NCBI RefSeq assembly: GCF_029218125.1
Contig: NZ_JARFXX010000004.1
Span: 186,001-250,000, forward strand
Origin: Oscillibacter faecalis_A
Lineage (GTDB): Bacteria > Bacillota > Clostridia > Oscillospirales > Oscillospiraceae
Direction of reading: 5' to 3'
Length of the DNA stretch: 64,000 bases
Positions within the stretch are counted from its first letter, which is position 1. Every line of letters begins with the position of its first letter. Positions 55,329-63,423 of this stretch are shown here, one piece after another. A program made the position numbers and the translations under genes. The notes below the pieces were generated by a model, which saw only the letters and a list, made by a program, of their open reading frames with translations, ran no database searches and was not told the DNA's origin.

Positions 55329-56699
55329 ATGAATCAGGATAAGACTTTTTTAGGAACGGAGCCCATCGGAAAGCTCCTGCGGCAGTTGGCGGTGCCGACA
55401 GTCATCGCCCAGTTGGTGAATATGCTCTATAATATTGTGGACCGCATTTATATCGGCCATATTCCGGGAAACGGTGATCTGGCCCTGACGGGTGTGGGCG
55501 TCTGCCTGCCGCTGATACTCATCGTGTCCGCCTTTGCGGCGCTGGTGGCCTCCGGCGGCGCGCCCCGGGCGTCTATCTATATGGGAAAGCAGGACCATGC
55601 TACGGCGGAGAAAATCTTGGGCGGCTGCTTTGCCCTCCAACTCATCGTCTCCGCTGTGCTGACAGCGGTGCTGCTGCTTTGGAACCGGCCGCTGCTGCTG
55701 ACCTTCGGCGCCAGTGAGAATACCATTGATTATGCCGCTGCCTATATGAGCGTCTACGCCATCGGCACCGTGTTCGTGCAGTTGACGCTGGGCATGAACG
55801 CCTTCATCACGGCACAGGGCTTTGCCCAGATCGGGATGCGGACCGTGCTTATCGGCGCGGTGGCCAATATCGTGCTGGACCCGCTGTTTATTTTCGCGCT
55901 GAATATGGGCGTTCGGGGCGCGGCTCTGGCAACCATTATTTCCCAGTGCCTTTCCTGTGTTTGGGTGCTGCGGTTCCTCACCGGCCCTAAGACCATGCTG
56001 CGGCTGAAAAAGGAGAATATCCGCATAGCGCCCGCGCTGGTGCTGCCCTGTGTGGCCCTTGGCTCCGCTACGTTCATCATGCAGGCCAGCGAGAGCGTGA
56101 TCTCCATGTGCTTCAATTCCTCGCTGCTGAAATACGGCGGCGATATTGCCGTGGGCGCCATGACGATTCTCTCCAGCGTTATGCAGTTCGCCATGCTGCC
56201 CCTGCAGGGTATCGGGCAGGGAGCACAGCCCATTATCAGCTATAATTACGGTGCCCGGAACACCGAGCGTGTCCGCCGGACCTTCTGGCTGCTGCTGAGG
56301 GTCAGCCTGTGCTACTCCGTACTGCTGTGGGCGATTATTCAGCTGTTCCCCGGGGTATTTGCCCGGATGTTTACCCCCAAGGCGGAGTTGATCGACTTTA
56401 CCGTGACCGCGCTTCGTATCTACTGCGGCGCGCTGTTCCTGTTCGGCATCCAAATCGCCTGCCAGATGGCCTTTGTGTCCATCGGTGCCGCCGGTTGCTC
56501 CATTATTGTGGCGGTGCTGCGGAAATTCGTGCTGCTGCTGCCGCTGATCTACCTGCTGCCCCGGCTGCTGGCGAATCAGACCATGGCAGTCTACACGGCG
56601 GAGCCGGTGGCGGACGCCATCGCGGTGACCTGTACGGCGATCCTGTTCTCAGTCCAGTTCCGCAAGGCGCTGCGGAAGCTGGAGGAGCCTGCACCGTAA
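55329..56699 (+). CDS. MATE-family exporter
   Basis: A 456-residue, 12-helix MATE exporter. Visible family blocks are LAVPTVIAQLVNMLYNIVDRIYIGHI in the first half, and GAMTILSSVMQFAMLPLQGIGQGAQPIISYNYGA in the second. The ATG at 55329 is chosen because AAGGAG lies at 55315-55320 and just beyond the regulator stop; an ATG at 55311 has no such site. Cargo unknown. Paired with a MarR regulator, as is the other MATE gene at 36.2 kb. Confidence 0.9.
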   Translation: MNQDKTFLGTEPIGKLLRQLAVPTVIAQLVNMLYNIVDRIYIGHIPGNGDLALTGVGVCLPLILIVSAFAALVASGGAPRASIYMGKQDHATAEKILGGCFALQLIVSAVLTAVLLLWNRPLLLTFGASENTIDYAAAYMSVYAIGTVFVQLTLGMNAFITAQGFAQIGMRTVLIGAVANIVLDPLFIFALNMGVRGAALATIISQCLSCVWVLRFLTGPKTMLRLKKENIRIAPALVLPCVALGSATFIMQASESVISMCFNSSLLKYGGDIAVGAMTILSSVMQFAMLPLQGIGQGAQPIISYNYGARNTERVRRTFWLLLRVSLCYSVLLWAIIQLFPGVFARMFTPKAELIDFTVTALRIYCGALFLFGIQIACQMAFVSIGAAGCSIIVAVLRKFVLLLPLIYLLPRLLANQTMAVYTAEPVADAIAVTCTAILFSVQFRKALRKLEEPAP

Positions 56700-56757
56700 T
56701 AGAAAATGACTGCCGAAGCACGCTTTTGTTCGGCGAAGCGTTTTGCGGCAAGCTGAT

Positions 56758-56792
56758 GACCGGCCCCGGAAGCTCCGGGGCCGGTCATTTTT
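56758..56792 (+). terminator. Terminator of the MATE exporter gene
   Basis: 12-bp inverted repeat GACCGGCCCCGG (56758-56769) / CCGGGGCCGGTC (56775-56786), then ATTTTT. Confidence 0.88.
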
Positions 56793-57126
56793 ATAGAGAA
56801 TCAAACAGCGCGTGAAAACGTTCCTGACTGTAGGCATTGACCTCCGTCTCCAGCGTCCGGTAGGCGGTCAGCAGCCGCTCCGCCTCCGGCGTCAGGGACG
56901 CGCCGCCGCCGTGGCGGCCGCCGGTGCTGGAGGATAGCAGCTTGCACCCCATGCCCTCCTCCGCCGCGCGGACGATGCGCCACGCCTTTGAGTAGGCCAT
57001 TTCCATGGACGCGGCGGCAGAGCGCAGGGAGTGGTGCTCCCGGACCCGCTCTAAAAGCTCGGCCACGCCGGGGCCGAAGATGCGCTCTTCGTTTGTCAGC
57101 AGTCTGAGGGTCAGCTTCAGTTCCAT
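56791..57126 (-). CDS. ModE-like winged-helix regulator (DNA-binding domain only)
   Basis: A 111-residue protein equal to the N-terminal domain of ModE, with LLERVREHHSLRSAAASMEMAYSKAWRIVRAAEE as the helix-turn-helix and GGRHGGGASLTPEAERLL as the typical G-G-x-x-G-G-G wing. Full ModE senses molybdate through C-terminal Mop domains, which are absent here, so molybdate sensing is uncertain. In a genome region rich in molybdenum hydroxylases, a role in their regulation is plausible (inference). It is a single gene on the minus strand. Confidence 0.8.
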   Translation of the reverse strand: MELKLTLRLLTNEERIFGPGVAELLERVREHHSLRSAAASMEMAYSKAWRIVRAAEEGMGCKLLSSSTGGRHGGGASLTPEAERLLTAYRTLETEVNAYSQERFHALFDSL

Positions 57127-57187
57127 GATATTCTCTCCCGTGTCCGAAAAATCGGTTCTGCCTTTATCATACCATGCGTTTTTGTGT

Positions 57188-57215
57188 TTGCAAACAGTAA
57201 AAAACGTGCTATACT
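57188..57215 (+). promoter_or_regulatory. Promoter of the small gene at 57250
   Basis: TTGCAA (57188-57193), 16-nt spacer, TATACT (57210-57215), 35 nt before the start. Confidence 0.75.
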
Positions 57216-57249
57216 ATCGGCAGTTCAAAATGATACAAAGGAGACTGCC

Positions 57250-57687
57250 ATGCTGCTGCTGAAAAACGAGACTGCCAGCTTGAGGCTGGATATTGTAAAC
57301 TATGAATTTTCCGAAGTGGAATACGGAATGGACGAATATGACCGCAACTGGCTGTTGCTGCGCTGCACTTGGACGGAGGACGGAGAAATTCACAAGGACT
57401 CCAATGACTGTCTGCTGGCACAGGAGCTGACGGAGCTTGCCGCCGGACTGAAGGTGCTTGCGGCGGGCATTAAGGACCGTTATGACAGCGACTTCATTGC
57501 AAGCGGTATGACCTTTTCTGCGTGGGCGGAGGAGGATGGCTTTGGCGCGATGATGACGTTCTATCTGCCGAACACCATGGATGGTGACGATACGGCCGAG
57601 GTGGTGAGCCATTTGACCGCGCAGGAGCTGAAGGAGTTTATCGCAGAGCTTGATAAGGACTGTGCCAAATTCCCGGAGCGGAAATAA
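57250..57687 (+). CDS. Small acidic protein, WapI immunity-like
   Basis: A 145-residue acidic soluble protein. The first half (NETASLRLDIVNYEFSEVEY, YDRNWLLLRCTWTEDGEIH) and the amphipathic C-terminal helix (LTAQELKEFIAELDKDCAKF) resemble WapI-type immunity or general small house-keeping proteins of similar fold. No toxin or wapA gene is adjacent. AAAGGAG lies 7 nt before the ATG at 57250. It has its own promoter and terminator. The family link is by general resemblance and is weak. Confidence 0.5.
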   Translation: MLLLKNETASLRLDIVNYEFSEVEYGMDEYDRNWLLLRCTWTEDGEIHKDSNDCLLAQELTELAAGLKVLAAGIKDRYDSDFIASGMTFSAWAEEDGFGAMMTFYLPNTMDGDDTAEVVSHLTAQELKEFIAELDKDCAKFPERK

Positions 57688-57694
57688 GTGTAAG

Positions 57695-57724
57695 AAAAAA
57701 GCGGCCCGTATGGGCCGCTTTTTT
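57695..57724. terminator. Bidirectional terminator
   Basis: AAAAAAGCGGCCC (57695-57707) / GGGCCGCTTTTTT (57712-57724), symmetrical, between convergent genes. Confidence 0.92.
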
Positions 57725-57743
57725 GCTGCTTGATTTGACTTCT

Positions 57744-59153
57744 TCAGGAAACCGCAGCCTCCGCCGGGTGCGTATCCCCGGTGTGATGGACACGGCGCAT
57801 GGTTCTGCGATAGGCAAAGTGGAACGCGATCATGTGCGCGATGGAGGTGATGACCCAAGAGATGGGATAGACGATGTAGACCATTTCGATGGTGTGGTAA
57901 GCGGGAATTTGGAACACGGTTCCCAGCCAGACCAGACGGAACAGGCAGGCGCCCACCAGCGTGACCAGCATGGGGGCGATATTGTAGCCGATGCCCCGTA
58001 TGGAGCCCACCTGAACATCCATCAGGGCATCCAGCCCGTAGAACAGCATCAGATAGTGCATCCGCACCATACCGGCTTGAATCACGGCCTCACTGGGGGA
58101 GTAGATACCCAGAAGCTGATGCCCGAACAAAATGGCGAGGAAGCCCAAAAGGAACGTGCTGATGGTGCCGGTAGCCACGGCGATGTGCCGAATCCGCAGA
58201 ATGCGGCGATAATTCCCGGCGCCGAAGTTCTGGCTGGTAAAGGCTGTGTTGGCCTGATAGAAGGCGTTGACATTGGCGTAGACAAAGTTCTCAATGCTGC
58301 TGGCGGCGGAGCTGGCGGCCACCAGCGTTGTATCGTCAAAGGAGTTGATGGAGGACTGCACCGTCACGTTGGCAAGGGAAAACAAAATGCCCTGAATACC
58401 GGCGGGGATACCTACCTGCATGATCTGCTTGAGCTTCATGGGATAGATTTTCAATTGCCGCAGATCAAGGCGCAGCGGTCCGGTTTCCTTCATCAAACAG
58501 CGAATGACCAGCGCGGCGGAAATGCACTGGGAAATCACCGTTGCCAGCGCCACACCGGCTACATCCATCTGGAACTTGATGACGAACACCAGATTTAAGA
58601 CCACGTTGACGATACCGGCGGCAAACAGGAAGTACAGCGGTCGCTGGGTATCGCCACCAGCCCGCAGCAGCGCGGCGCCGAAGTTATAGAGCATGGTGGC
58701 GGTCTGACCGGCAAAGTAAATGCGAAGGTAGGTAGTGGCAAGGCCCAGCACATCGTCCGGACACTGCATCCACTCCAAAATCGTCCGGGCACCCAGAATG
58801 CCTACCACCGTCAGCAGCAGGCCGCTGTAAATGGACAGCAGAATGGAGGTGTGGACGGTTTTGCTCAGCTCCTCGTCCTCGTGGGCACCGTAGTGCCTTG
58901 CGGCCAGAATGTTGGCGCCAATGGAAAGGCCGAGGAACAGATTTGTCAAAAGATTGATCAGAGCCGTGTTGGAGCCCACTGCCGCCAGTGAGTTGTCACC
59001 GGCGTAGCGACCCACCACCACCACATCCGCCGCGTTGAACAAGAGCTGCAGCATGGTGGAAAGCGTCAGCGGTACGGCAAAGCGCAGCAGCTTGGGAAAA
59101 ATCGCGCCGTTGAGCATATCGATCTCGTATGATTTTGTAGAGCTACGTGCCAT
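57744..59153 (-). CDS. MATE-family exporter
   Basis: A 469-residue MATE exporter with 12 helices. Family blocks: RFAVPLTLSTMLQLLFNAADVVVVGRYAGDN at the N-terminus, GLSIGANILAARHYGA, and NTAFTSQNFGAGNYRR in the second half. The ATG at 59153 follows AGGAGG. Sequence between the two MATE genes in this region (55.3 and 57.7 kb) shows they belong to different subgroups, so this is not a recent duplication. Cargo unknown; no regulator is adjacent. Confidence 0.9.
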   Translation of the reverse strand: MARSSTKSYEIDMLNGAIFPKLLRFAVPLTLSTMLQLLFNAADVVVVGRYAGDNSLAAVGSNTALINLLTNLFLGLSIGANILAARHYGAHEDEELSKTVHTSILLSIYSGLLLTVVGILGARTILEWMQCPDDVLGLATTYLRIYFAGQTATMLYNFGAALLRAGGDTQRPLYFLFAAGIVNVVLNLVFVIKFQMDVAGVALATVISQCISAALVIRCLMKETGPLRLDLRQLKIYPMKLKQIMQVGIPAGIQGILFSLANVTVQSSINSFDDTTLVAASSAASSIENFVYANVNAFYQANTAFTSQNFGAGNYRRILRIRHIAVATGTISTFLLGFLAILFGHQLLGIYSPSEAVIQAGMVRMHYLMLFYGLDALMDVQVGSIRGIGYNIAPMLVTLVGACLFRLVWLGTVFQIPAYHTIEMVYIVYPISWVITSIAHMIAFHFAYRRTMRRVHHTGDTHPAEAAVS

Positions 59154-59364
59154 GAAAGTCCTCCTGAAAACAAGAAAACGTAAAATTTTTGTAAAATTAC
59201 CTGAAAGCAGTATTCCTATCATAACACCGCGAAATTGGAAAAACCACCTCTTTTTCAAAAATTCCCTATCATATTTTGCTGAAAATCCGCCGTATTTTTT
59301 GGCGAAAAACAACAGAAAACGGCGGCGATGACGGAAAGTTTTCCGAACGTTTACAGATTTACGA

Positions 59365-59393
59365 TTGCGGTCTGGGCAGAATACTGCTATGAT
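59365..59393 (+). promoter_or_regulatory. Promoter of the DUF368 gene
   Basis: TTGCGG (59365-59370), 17-nt spacer, TATGAT (59388-59393), 31 nt before the start. Confidence 0.7.
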
Positions 59394-59423
59394 TACCATT
59401 TACATAGAGAGGTGGAGGAAGCT

Positions 59424-60260
59424 ATGGAACAGAACGCAAGGGAGAAGCGGAGCCGATGGCTGCGGGATTTGCTGTGCGGGGCGCTGATTGGGGCCGGGGC
59501 GATTTTGCCCGGCGTTTCCGGCGGTGTGCTGGCAGTGGTATTTGATGTGTACCGCCCGGTGATGGAAACGCTGACGCACCCCGTCCGGGGACTGCGGAAA
59601 TACTGGCCGATTTTTCTGCCGCTGGGGATCGGCAGCATGGTCGGCTTTTTGGGACTTGCCAAGGCCATCGCAGCGGCGTATGCCCTATCGGCCGCCGCAA
59701 CGGTGTGGCTGTTTATCGGCCTGATCGCGGGGACGTTCCCGGCTCTGTGGCGGGAAGCGGGGAAGGAGGGCCACAGTCCCGCCGCGTGGGTGAGCTGCGC
59801 TGTCTGTGCGCTGGCGGTGTTCATGACCCTATTTTATATTCGGCACATCCTCCATGTGACGGTGACGCCGAATTTCTGGTGGTATAATTTCTGCGGCGCC
59901 CTATGGGGGGCGGGCATCGCGATTCCGGGCTTTACGAGTTCGTCCATCATGATGTCGCTGGGGCTGTATGAGCCCATCATGCGGGGGCTTGCGGATATGC
60001 GGTTTCTTGTGCTTTCCGCGTGTCTTCCGGGACTGCTGCTGACCATGGCGCTGCTGGCCCGGGGCGTGACATGGCTGTTCCGGTGGCACTACGCTGTGGC
60101 TTTCCACGGAATCTTGGGCATTGTGGCAGCCTCCACGCTGGTCATCGTGCCGATCCAATACAGCGGCTTAGGGGAAGTACTGGTCTCGGCGGCGTGCTGC
60201 GGCGTTGGCTTTGCGCTGGCGTTTTTCTTGGAGCGGTTGGACCGCGCTTTGCCGCGATAA
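59424..60260 (+). CDS. DUF368 membrane protein
   Basis: A 278-residue membrane protein with about eight helices. The DUF368 signature GALIGAGAILPGVSGGVLAVV is near the N-terminus, and its internal repeat GALWGAGIAIPGFTSSSIMMSLGLYEPIM lies in the second half. DUF368 (PopT-like) proteins have been linked to undecaprenyl-phosphate recycling across the membrane in Gram-positive and other bacteria. The ATG at 59424 follows GGAGG. It diverges from the MATE gene and precedes the fatty-acid operon, with its own promoter. Confidence 0.88.
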   Translation: MEQNAREKRSRWLRDLLCGALIGAGAILPGVSGGVLAVVFDVYRPVMETLTHPVRGLRKYWPIFLPLGIGSMVGFLGLAKAIAAAYALSAAATVWLFIGLIAGTFPALWREAGKEGHSPAAWVSCAVCALAVFMTLFYIRHILHVTVTPNFWWYNFCGALWGAGIAIPGFTSSSIMMSLGLYEPIMRGLADMRFLVLSACLPGLLLTMALLARGVTWLFRWHYAVAFHGILGIVAASTLVIVPIQYSGLGEVLVSAACCGVGFALAFFLERLDRALPR

Positions 60261-60361
60261 AGTAAAAAATAATATGAAAATACGGAAAAGGTCAATGAAA
60301 CGCAGGATTTATTGACCTTTTCCACTTTTTATACCCTCTGAAAATCTTGCGGAAAAATATC

Positions 60362-60390
60362 TTGACAAAAGGGGAAGGAGTCAGTACAAT
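60362..60390 (+). promoter_or_regulatory. Promoter of the acpP-acc operon
   Basis: TTGACA (60362-60367), 17-nt spacer, TACAAT (60385-60390). Confidence 0.8.
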
Positions 60391-60402
60391 ATACTTCGGT
60401 TC

Positions 60403-60442
60403 TTTTAATTAAATTTTTTTAAATAAAAACATTTAATTATAA
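60403..60442. promoter_or_regulatory. AT-rich inverted repeat, candidate fatty-acid operon operator
   Basis: TTTTAATTAAAT (60403-60414) and ATTTAATTATAA (60431-60442) are inverted with one mismatch, directly after the promoter. It is not the known FapR consensus; a FabT/MarR-like regulator is possible. Confidence 0.4.
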
Positions 60443-60477
60443 GGGCGGAGATTTTTGAACATATAAGGAGACCCATC

Positions 60478-60708
60478 ATGGAATTTGAAAAAGTGCGTGA
60501 TATTATCGTGGAGACTCTGGGCTGCGATGAGGAGGCTGTGACCCCCACCGCTTCTCTTGCCGATGATCTGGGCGCCGATTCTCTGGCTGCCGTGGAACTG
60601 GTGATGGCTCTGGAGGAGGCCGCCGGTCTGTCCATTGCCGAGGAGGACGCCGCCAAGCTCAAGACCGTGGGCGATATCATGGCCTATCTGGCCGCGCATA
60701 AGAACTGA
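60478..60708 (+). CDS. acpP: Acyl carrier protein
   Basis: A 76-residue acidic ACP. Ser35 in GADSLAAVE is the 4'-phosphopantetheine attachment site (DSL motif). It carries growing acyl chains in type II fatty acid synthesis. AAGGAG precedes the ATG. It is the first gene of the operon and is followed at 55 nt by accB. Length and composition are standard. Confidence 0.95.
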   Translation: MEFEKVRDIIVETLGCDEEAVTPTASLADDLGADSLAAVELVMALEEAAGLSIAEEDAAKLKTVGDIMAYLAAHKN

Positions 60709-60763
60709 TGCGCCTGCCGCCGGGGTATCCCCGGCGGCCTGGTTTCAAAGGAAAGGATATTCC

Positions 60764-61183
60764 ATGACCAATCAGGAATTGAAAGAATTACTGTCCTGCT
60801 TTGAGAGCAGCTCCCTTGGAAAAATGAAGCTGTCCACGCAGGAATTTACCATTGAGCTGGAGCGGCCCTGTGCCGCGGCACCCGCTGTCCCGGTTCCCGC
60901 ATCTGCTGCCGCGGCGGTTCCTACGCAGCCGCAGGCACCGGCGGGGGAAACTGTCACCGCGCCTATGGTGGGGACGTTTTACACCGCGCCCTCTCCGGAC
61001 CAGCCGCCGTTTGTCAAGGTGGGGGATCGGGTGAAAAAGGGTGATACCCTGTGCCTGATAGAGGCCATGAAAATGATGAGTGAGCTTCCCGCCCCCTGTG
61101 ACTGCGAGATCACGGCGGTACTAAAGGAAAACGGCGCGCTGGTCTCCTTCGGCGAGGCGTTGTTCGGGTATCAGCCATGCTGA
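60764..61183 (+). CDS. accB: Biotin carboxyl carrier protein of acetyl-CoA carboxylase
   Basis: A 139-residue BCCP. The C-terminal biotinyl domain has the attachment lysine Lys103 in IEAMKMMSE, the N-terminal helix (TNQELKELLSCFESS) and an Ala/Pro linker (about residues 36-62) are as usual. It carries CO2 from AccC to the carboxyltransferase. ATG at 60764 follows AAAGGAT-like sequence; an upstream open frame is not used. It overlaps accC in an ATGCTGA arrangement. Confidence 0.95.
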   Translation: MTNQELKELLSCFESSSLGKMKLSTQEFTIELERPCAAAPAVPVPASAAAAVPTQPQAPAGETVTAPMVGTFYTAPSPDQPPFVKVGDRVKKGDTLCLIEAMKMMSELPAPCDCEITAVLKENGALVSFGEALFGYQPC

Positions 61184-62565
61184 AGCGGGTACTGATTGCC
61201 AACCGGGGGGAAATTGCCCTCCGGGTGCTGCGGGCCTGCCGGGAGCTGGGAATCGAAACTGTGGCGGCCTATTCACAGGCGGACGCCGAGGCGCTGCCTG
61301 TGCAGTTGGCAACACAGTCCGTATGTATTGGCCCCGCCCGGGCGGCGGACAGCTATCTCAATGAAAACGCATTGCTCTCCGCCGCACTGGCCACCGGCTG
61401 CGACAGTCTGCATCCCGGCTACGGTTTTTTGTCCGAAAACGCCGACTTTGCCGACGTCTGCCGGGAAAACGGCATCACGTTCATTGGTCCCTCCGGGGAT
61501 TCCATTCGGAGGGCCGGTTCCAAATCCGCCGCGCGGGAGCTGATGCGCGTTGCCGGTGTCCCGGTAACGCCCGGCTCCGATGGCCCGGTGAACTCCGTAG
61601 AGGACGCTCTGGCCGCTGCGGAGCGGGTGGGCTATCCTGTGCTGCTGAAGGCCAGCGCAGGCGGCGGCGGACGGGGTATCCGCCGCTGTGACAGCGCCGA
61701 CACTCTGCCGGACGCCTATGCCGCCGCGCGGGCGGAGGCAAAGGCTTGCTTCGGCAATGATGAAATGTATCTTGAAAAGCTGGTGCTGGAGCCCCGGCAT
61801 ATTGAATTTCAGATTTTGGCGGACCGGCAGGGCCATGTCATCCATCTGGGCGACCGGGACTGCTCCATCCAGCGCCGCAACCAGAAGCTCATCGAGGAGG
61901 CCCCGGCCCGGTGCCTGACACCGGCACTGCGCGCAAAGATGGGCGATGCCGCCGTGCGGGCGGCACAGGCCGTACATTATGAAGGGGCCGGGACCGTGGA
62001 ATTTCTGCTGGATGCCGATGGGACGCATTTTTATTTCATGGAGATGAACACCCGCATTCAGGTGGAGCACGGCATTACGGAGCTTGTTACCGGCGTGGAT
62101 TTGGTACGCCAGCAGCTCCGCATTGCCTCCGGCCTGCCGCTGGATATGGGGCAGGAGGATGTGACGCTTACCGGTCACGCCATTGAGTGCCGCATCAATG
62201 CCGAGGACCCGGCGGCGGATTTCCGTCCCTGTCCCGGAAGGGTGGAGTTTCTCCACTTCCCCGGCGGCCCCGGCGTCCGGGTGGATTCCGCATTGTATAA
62301 CGGCTGTACGCTGCTGCCCTACTACGATTCCTTGGCGGCCAAGGTCATGGTCCACGCTCCGACCCGGCTGGAGGCCATCCGCAGGATGCGCCGCTGTCTG
62401 GAGGAGTTCGCGCTGGAGGGCTTTCCCACCAATGCGGAGCTTTCCTATGAGGTGCTGTTCCACCCGGCCTTTGTCCGAGGAAGCTGTACCACTGCATTTT
62501 TGGACCGGAGCCTGCCGGAGCTGCTGGACTTCAGCCGCCGGGTGGACGGACACCGAGGAGTGTAA
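61177..62565 (+). CDS. accC: Biotin carboxylase subunit of acetyl-CoA carboxylase
   Basis: A 462-residue ATP-grasp enzyme that carboxylates biotin on AccB. N-terminal domain VLIANRGEIALRVLRACRELG, glycine-rich ATP loop KASAGGGGRGI, HIEFQILADRQGHVIHLGDRDCSIQRRNQK (substrate and metal site) and the active-site MEMNTRIQVEHGITE with the catalytic Arg and Glu are all intact. Its ATG overlaps the accB stop by 7 nt, so expression is coupled. Confidence 0.96.
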   Translation: MLKRVLIANRGEIALRVLRACRELGIETVAAYSQADAEALPVQLATQSVCIGPARAADSYLNENALLSAALATGCDSLHPGYGFLSENADFADVCRENGITFIGPSGDSIRRAGSKSAARELMRVAGVPVTPGSDGPVNSVEDALAAAERVGYPVLLKASAGGGGRGIRRCDSADTLPDAYAAARAEAKACFGNDEMYLEKLVLEPRHIEFQILADRQGHVIHLGDRDCSIQRRNQKLIEEAPARCLTPALRAKMGDAAVRAAQAVHYEGAGTVEFLLDADGTHFYFMEMNTRIQVEHGITELVTGVDLVRQQLRIASGLPLDMGQEDVTLTGHAIECRINAEDPAADFRPCPGRVEFLHFPGGPGVRVDSALYNGCTLLPYYDSLAAKVMVHAPTRLEAIRRMRRCLEEFALEGFPTNAELSYEVLFHPAFVRGSCTTAFLDRSLPELLDFSRRVDGHRGV

Positions 62566-63423
62566 ATGGAAACGATTTTTGCAAAGCGCCGGGCAAGGCT
62601 GCTGGCCATGAAGGCCATGCGGGAAAATTATGTCCCCGGCGAAAGACTGTGCACCTGTCCGCAGTGCGGCGGGGAAAGTGAGCGTCGCGCTGTAGCGGCG
62701 GCACTGTCCGTCTGCCCTCTGTGCGGCTATCACTTCCCCATGGGGGCGTATTACCGCCTCAGCAGTGTACTGGATTCCGGCTCCTTCCGGGAGCTGAACG
62801 AGAAGCTGATGTCAAATGACCCGCTGCATTTTCCCGGCTACGGTGCCAAGCTGGACGCTGCCCGCCGGAAAACCGGCATGAACGAAGCCGCTGTTACGGC
62901 GGTGGGAACTATCGGCGGCAGCCGCTGTGTGGTGGGCGTGCTGGACAGCCGCTTCCTCATGGGCAGCATGAGCGCCGCCGTGGGGGAAAAGCTGACCCTT
63001 GCCATTGAACACGCCATAAAAAATAAGTTGCCGCTGATTTTGTTCGCGGCCAGCGGTGGAGCCCGGATGCAGGAGGGGATTTTATCCCTGATGCAGATGG
63101 CGAAAACCAGCGCGGCTCTGGCCCGGTTCGCGGAAAAGGGACTGCTGTATATCTCCGTTCTGACGGACCCCACCACCGGCGGTGTCACCGCCAGCTTTGC
63201 TTCGCTGGGGGACATCATTCTGGCGGAGCCGGGGGCGCTCATCGGCTTTGCCGGGCCCCGGGTCATTCAGCAGACCATCGGCGAAACGCTGCCGCAGGGC
63301 TTTCAACGGGCGGAATTTCAGATGGAGCACGGTTTTGTGGATGTCGTGGTGCCCCGGAGCCAAATGCGGGATACGCTGGCTCGACTGCTGAAGCTCCACG
63401 GGAAGGGAGACCGTCATGGCTGA
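62566..63423 (+). CDS. accD: Acetyl-CoA carboxylase carboxyltransferase beta subunit
   Basis: A 285-residue carboxyltransferase beta subunit. The N-terminal zinc ribbon (Cys31, 34, 50, 53; CPQCGGES and CPLCGYHF) is followed by the crotonase-like domain with FAASGGARMQEGILSLMQMAKTS and the family-specific TDPTTGGVTASFASLGD. Its ATG follows the accC stop without a gap. It pairs with AccA to transfer CO2 to acetyl-CoA, giving malonyl-CoA. Confidence 0.95.
   Translation: METIFAKRRARLLAMKAMRENYVPGERLCTCPQCGGESERRAVAAALSVCPLCGYHFPMGAYYRLSSVLDSGSFRELNEKLMSNDPLHFPGYGAKLDAARRKTGMNEAAVTAVGTIGGSRCVVGVLDSRFLMGSMSAAVGEKLTLAIEHAIKNKLPLILFAASGGARMQEGILSLMQMAKTSAALARFAEKGLLYISVLTDPTTGGVTASFASLGDIILAEPGALIGFAGPRVIQQTIGETLPQGFQRAEFQMEHGFVDVVVPRSQMRDTLARLLKLHGKGDRHG

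Noticed and set aside
36223..59153. The three MATE exporters as recent duplicates
   Set aside because: Their sequences differ throughout, and their operon contexts differ (MATE-MarR, MarR-MATE, solitary).
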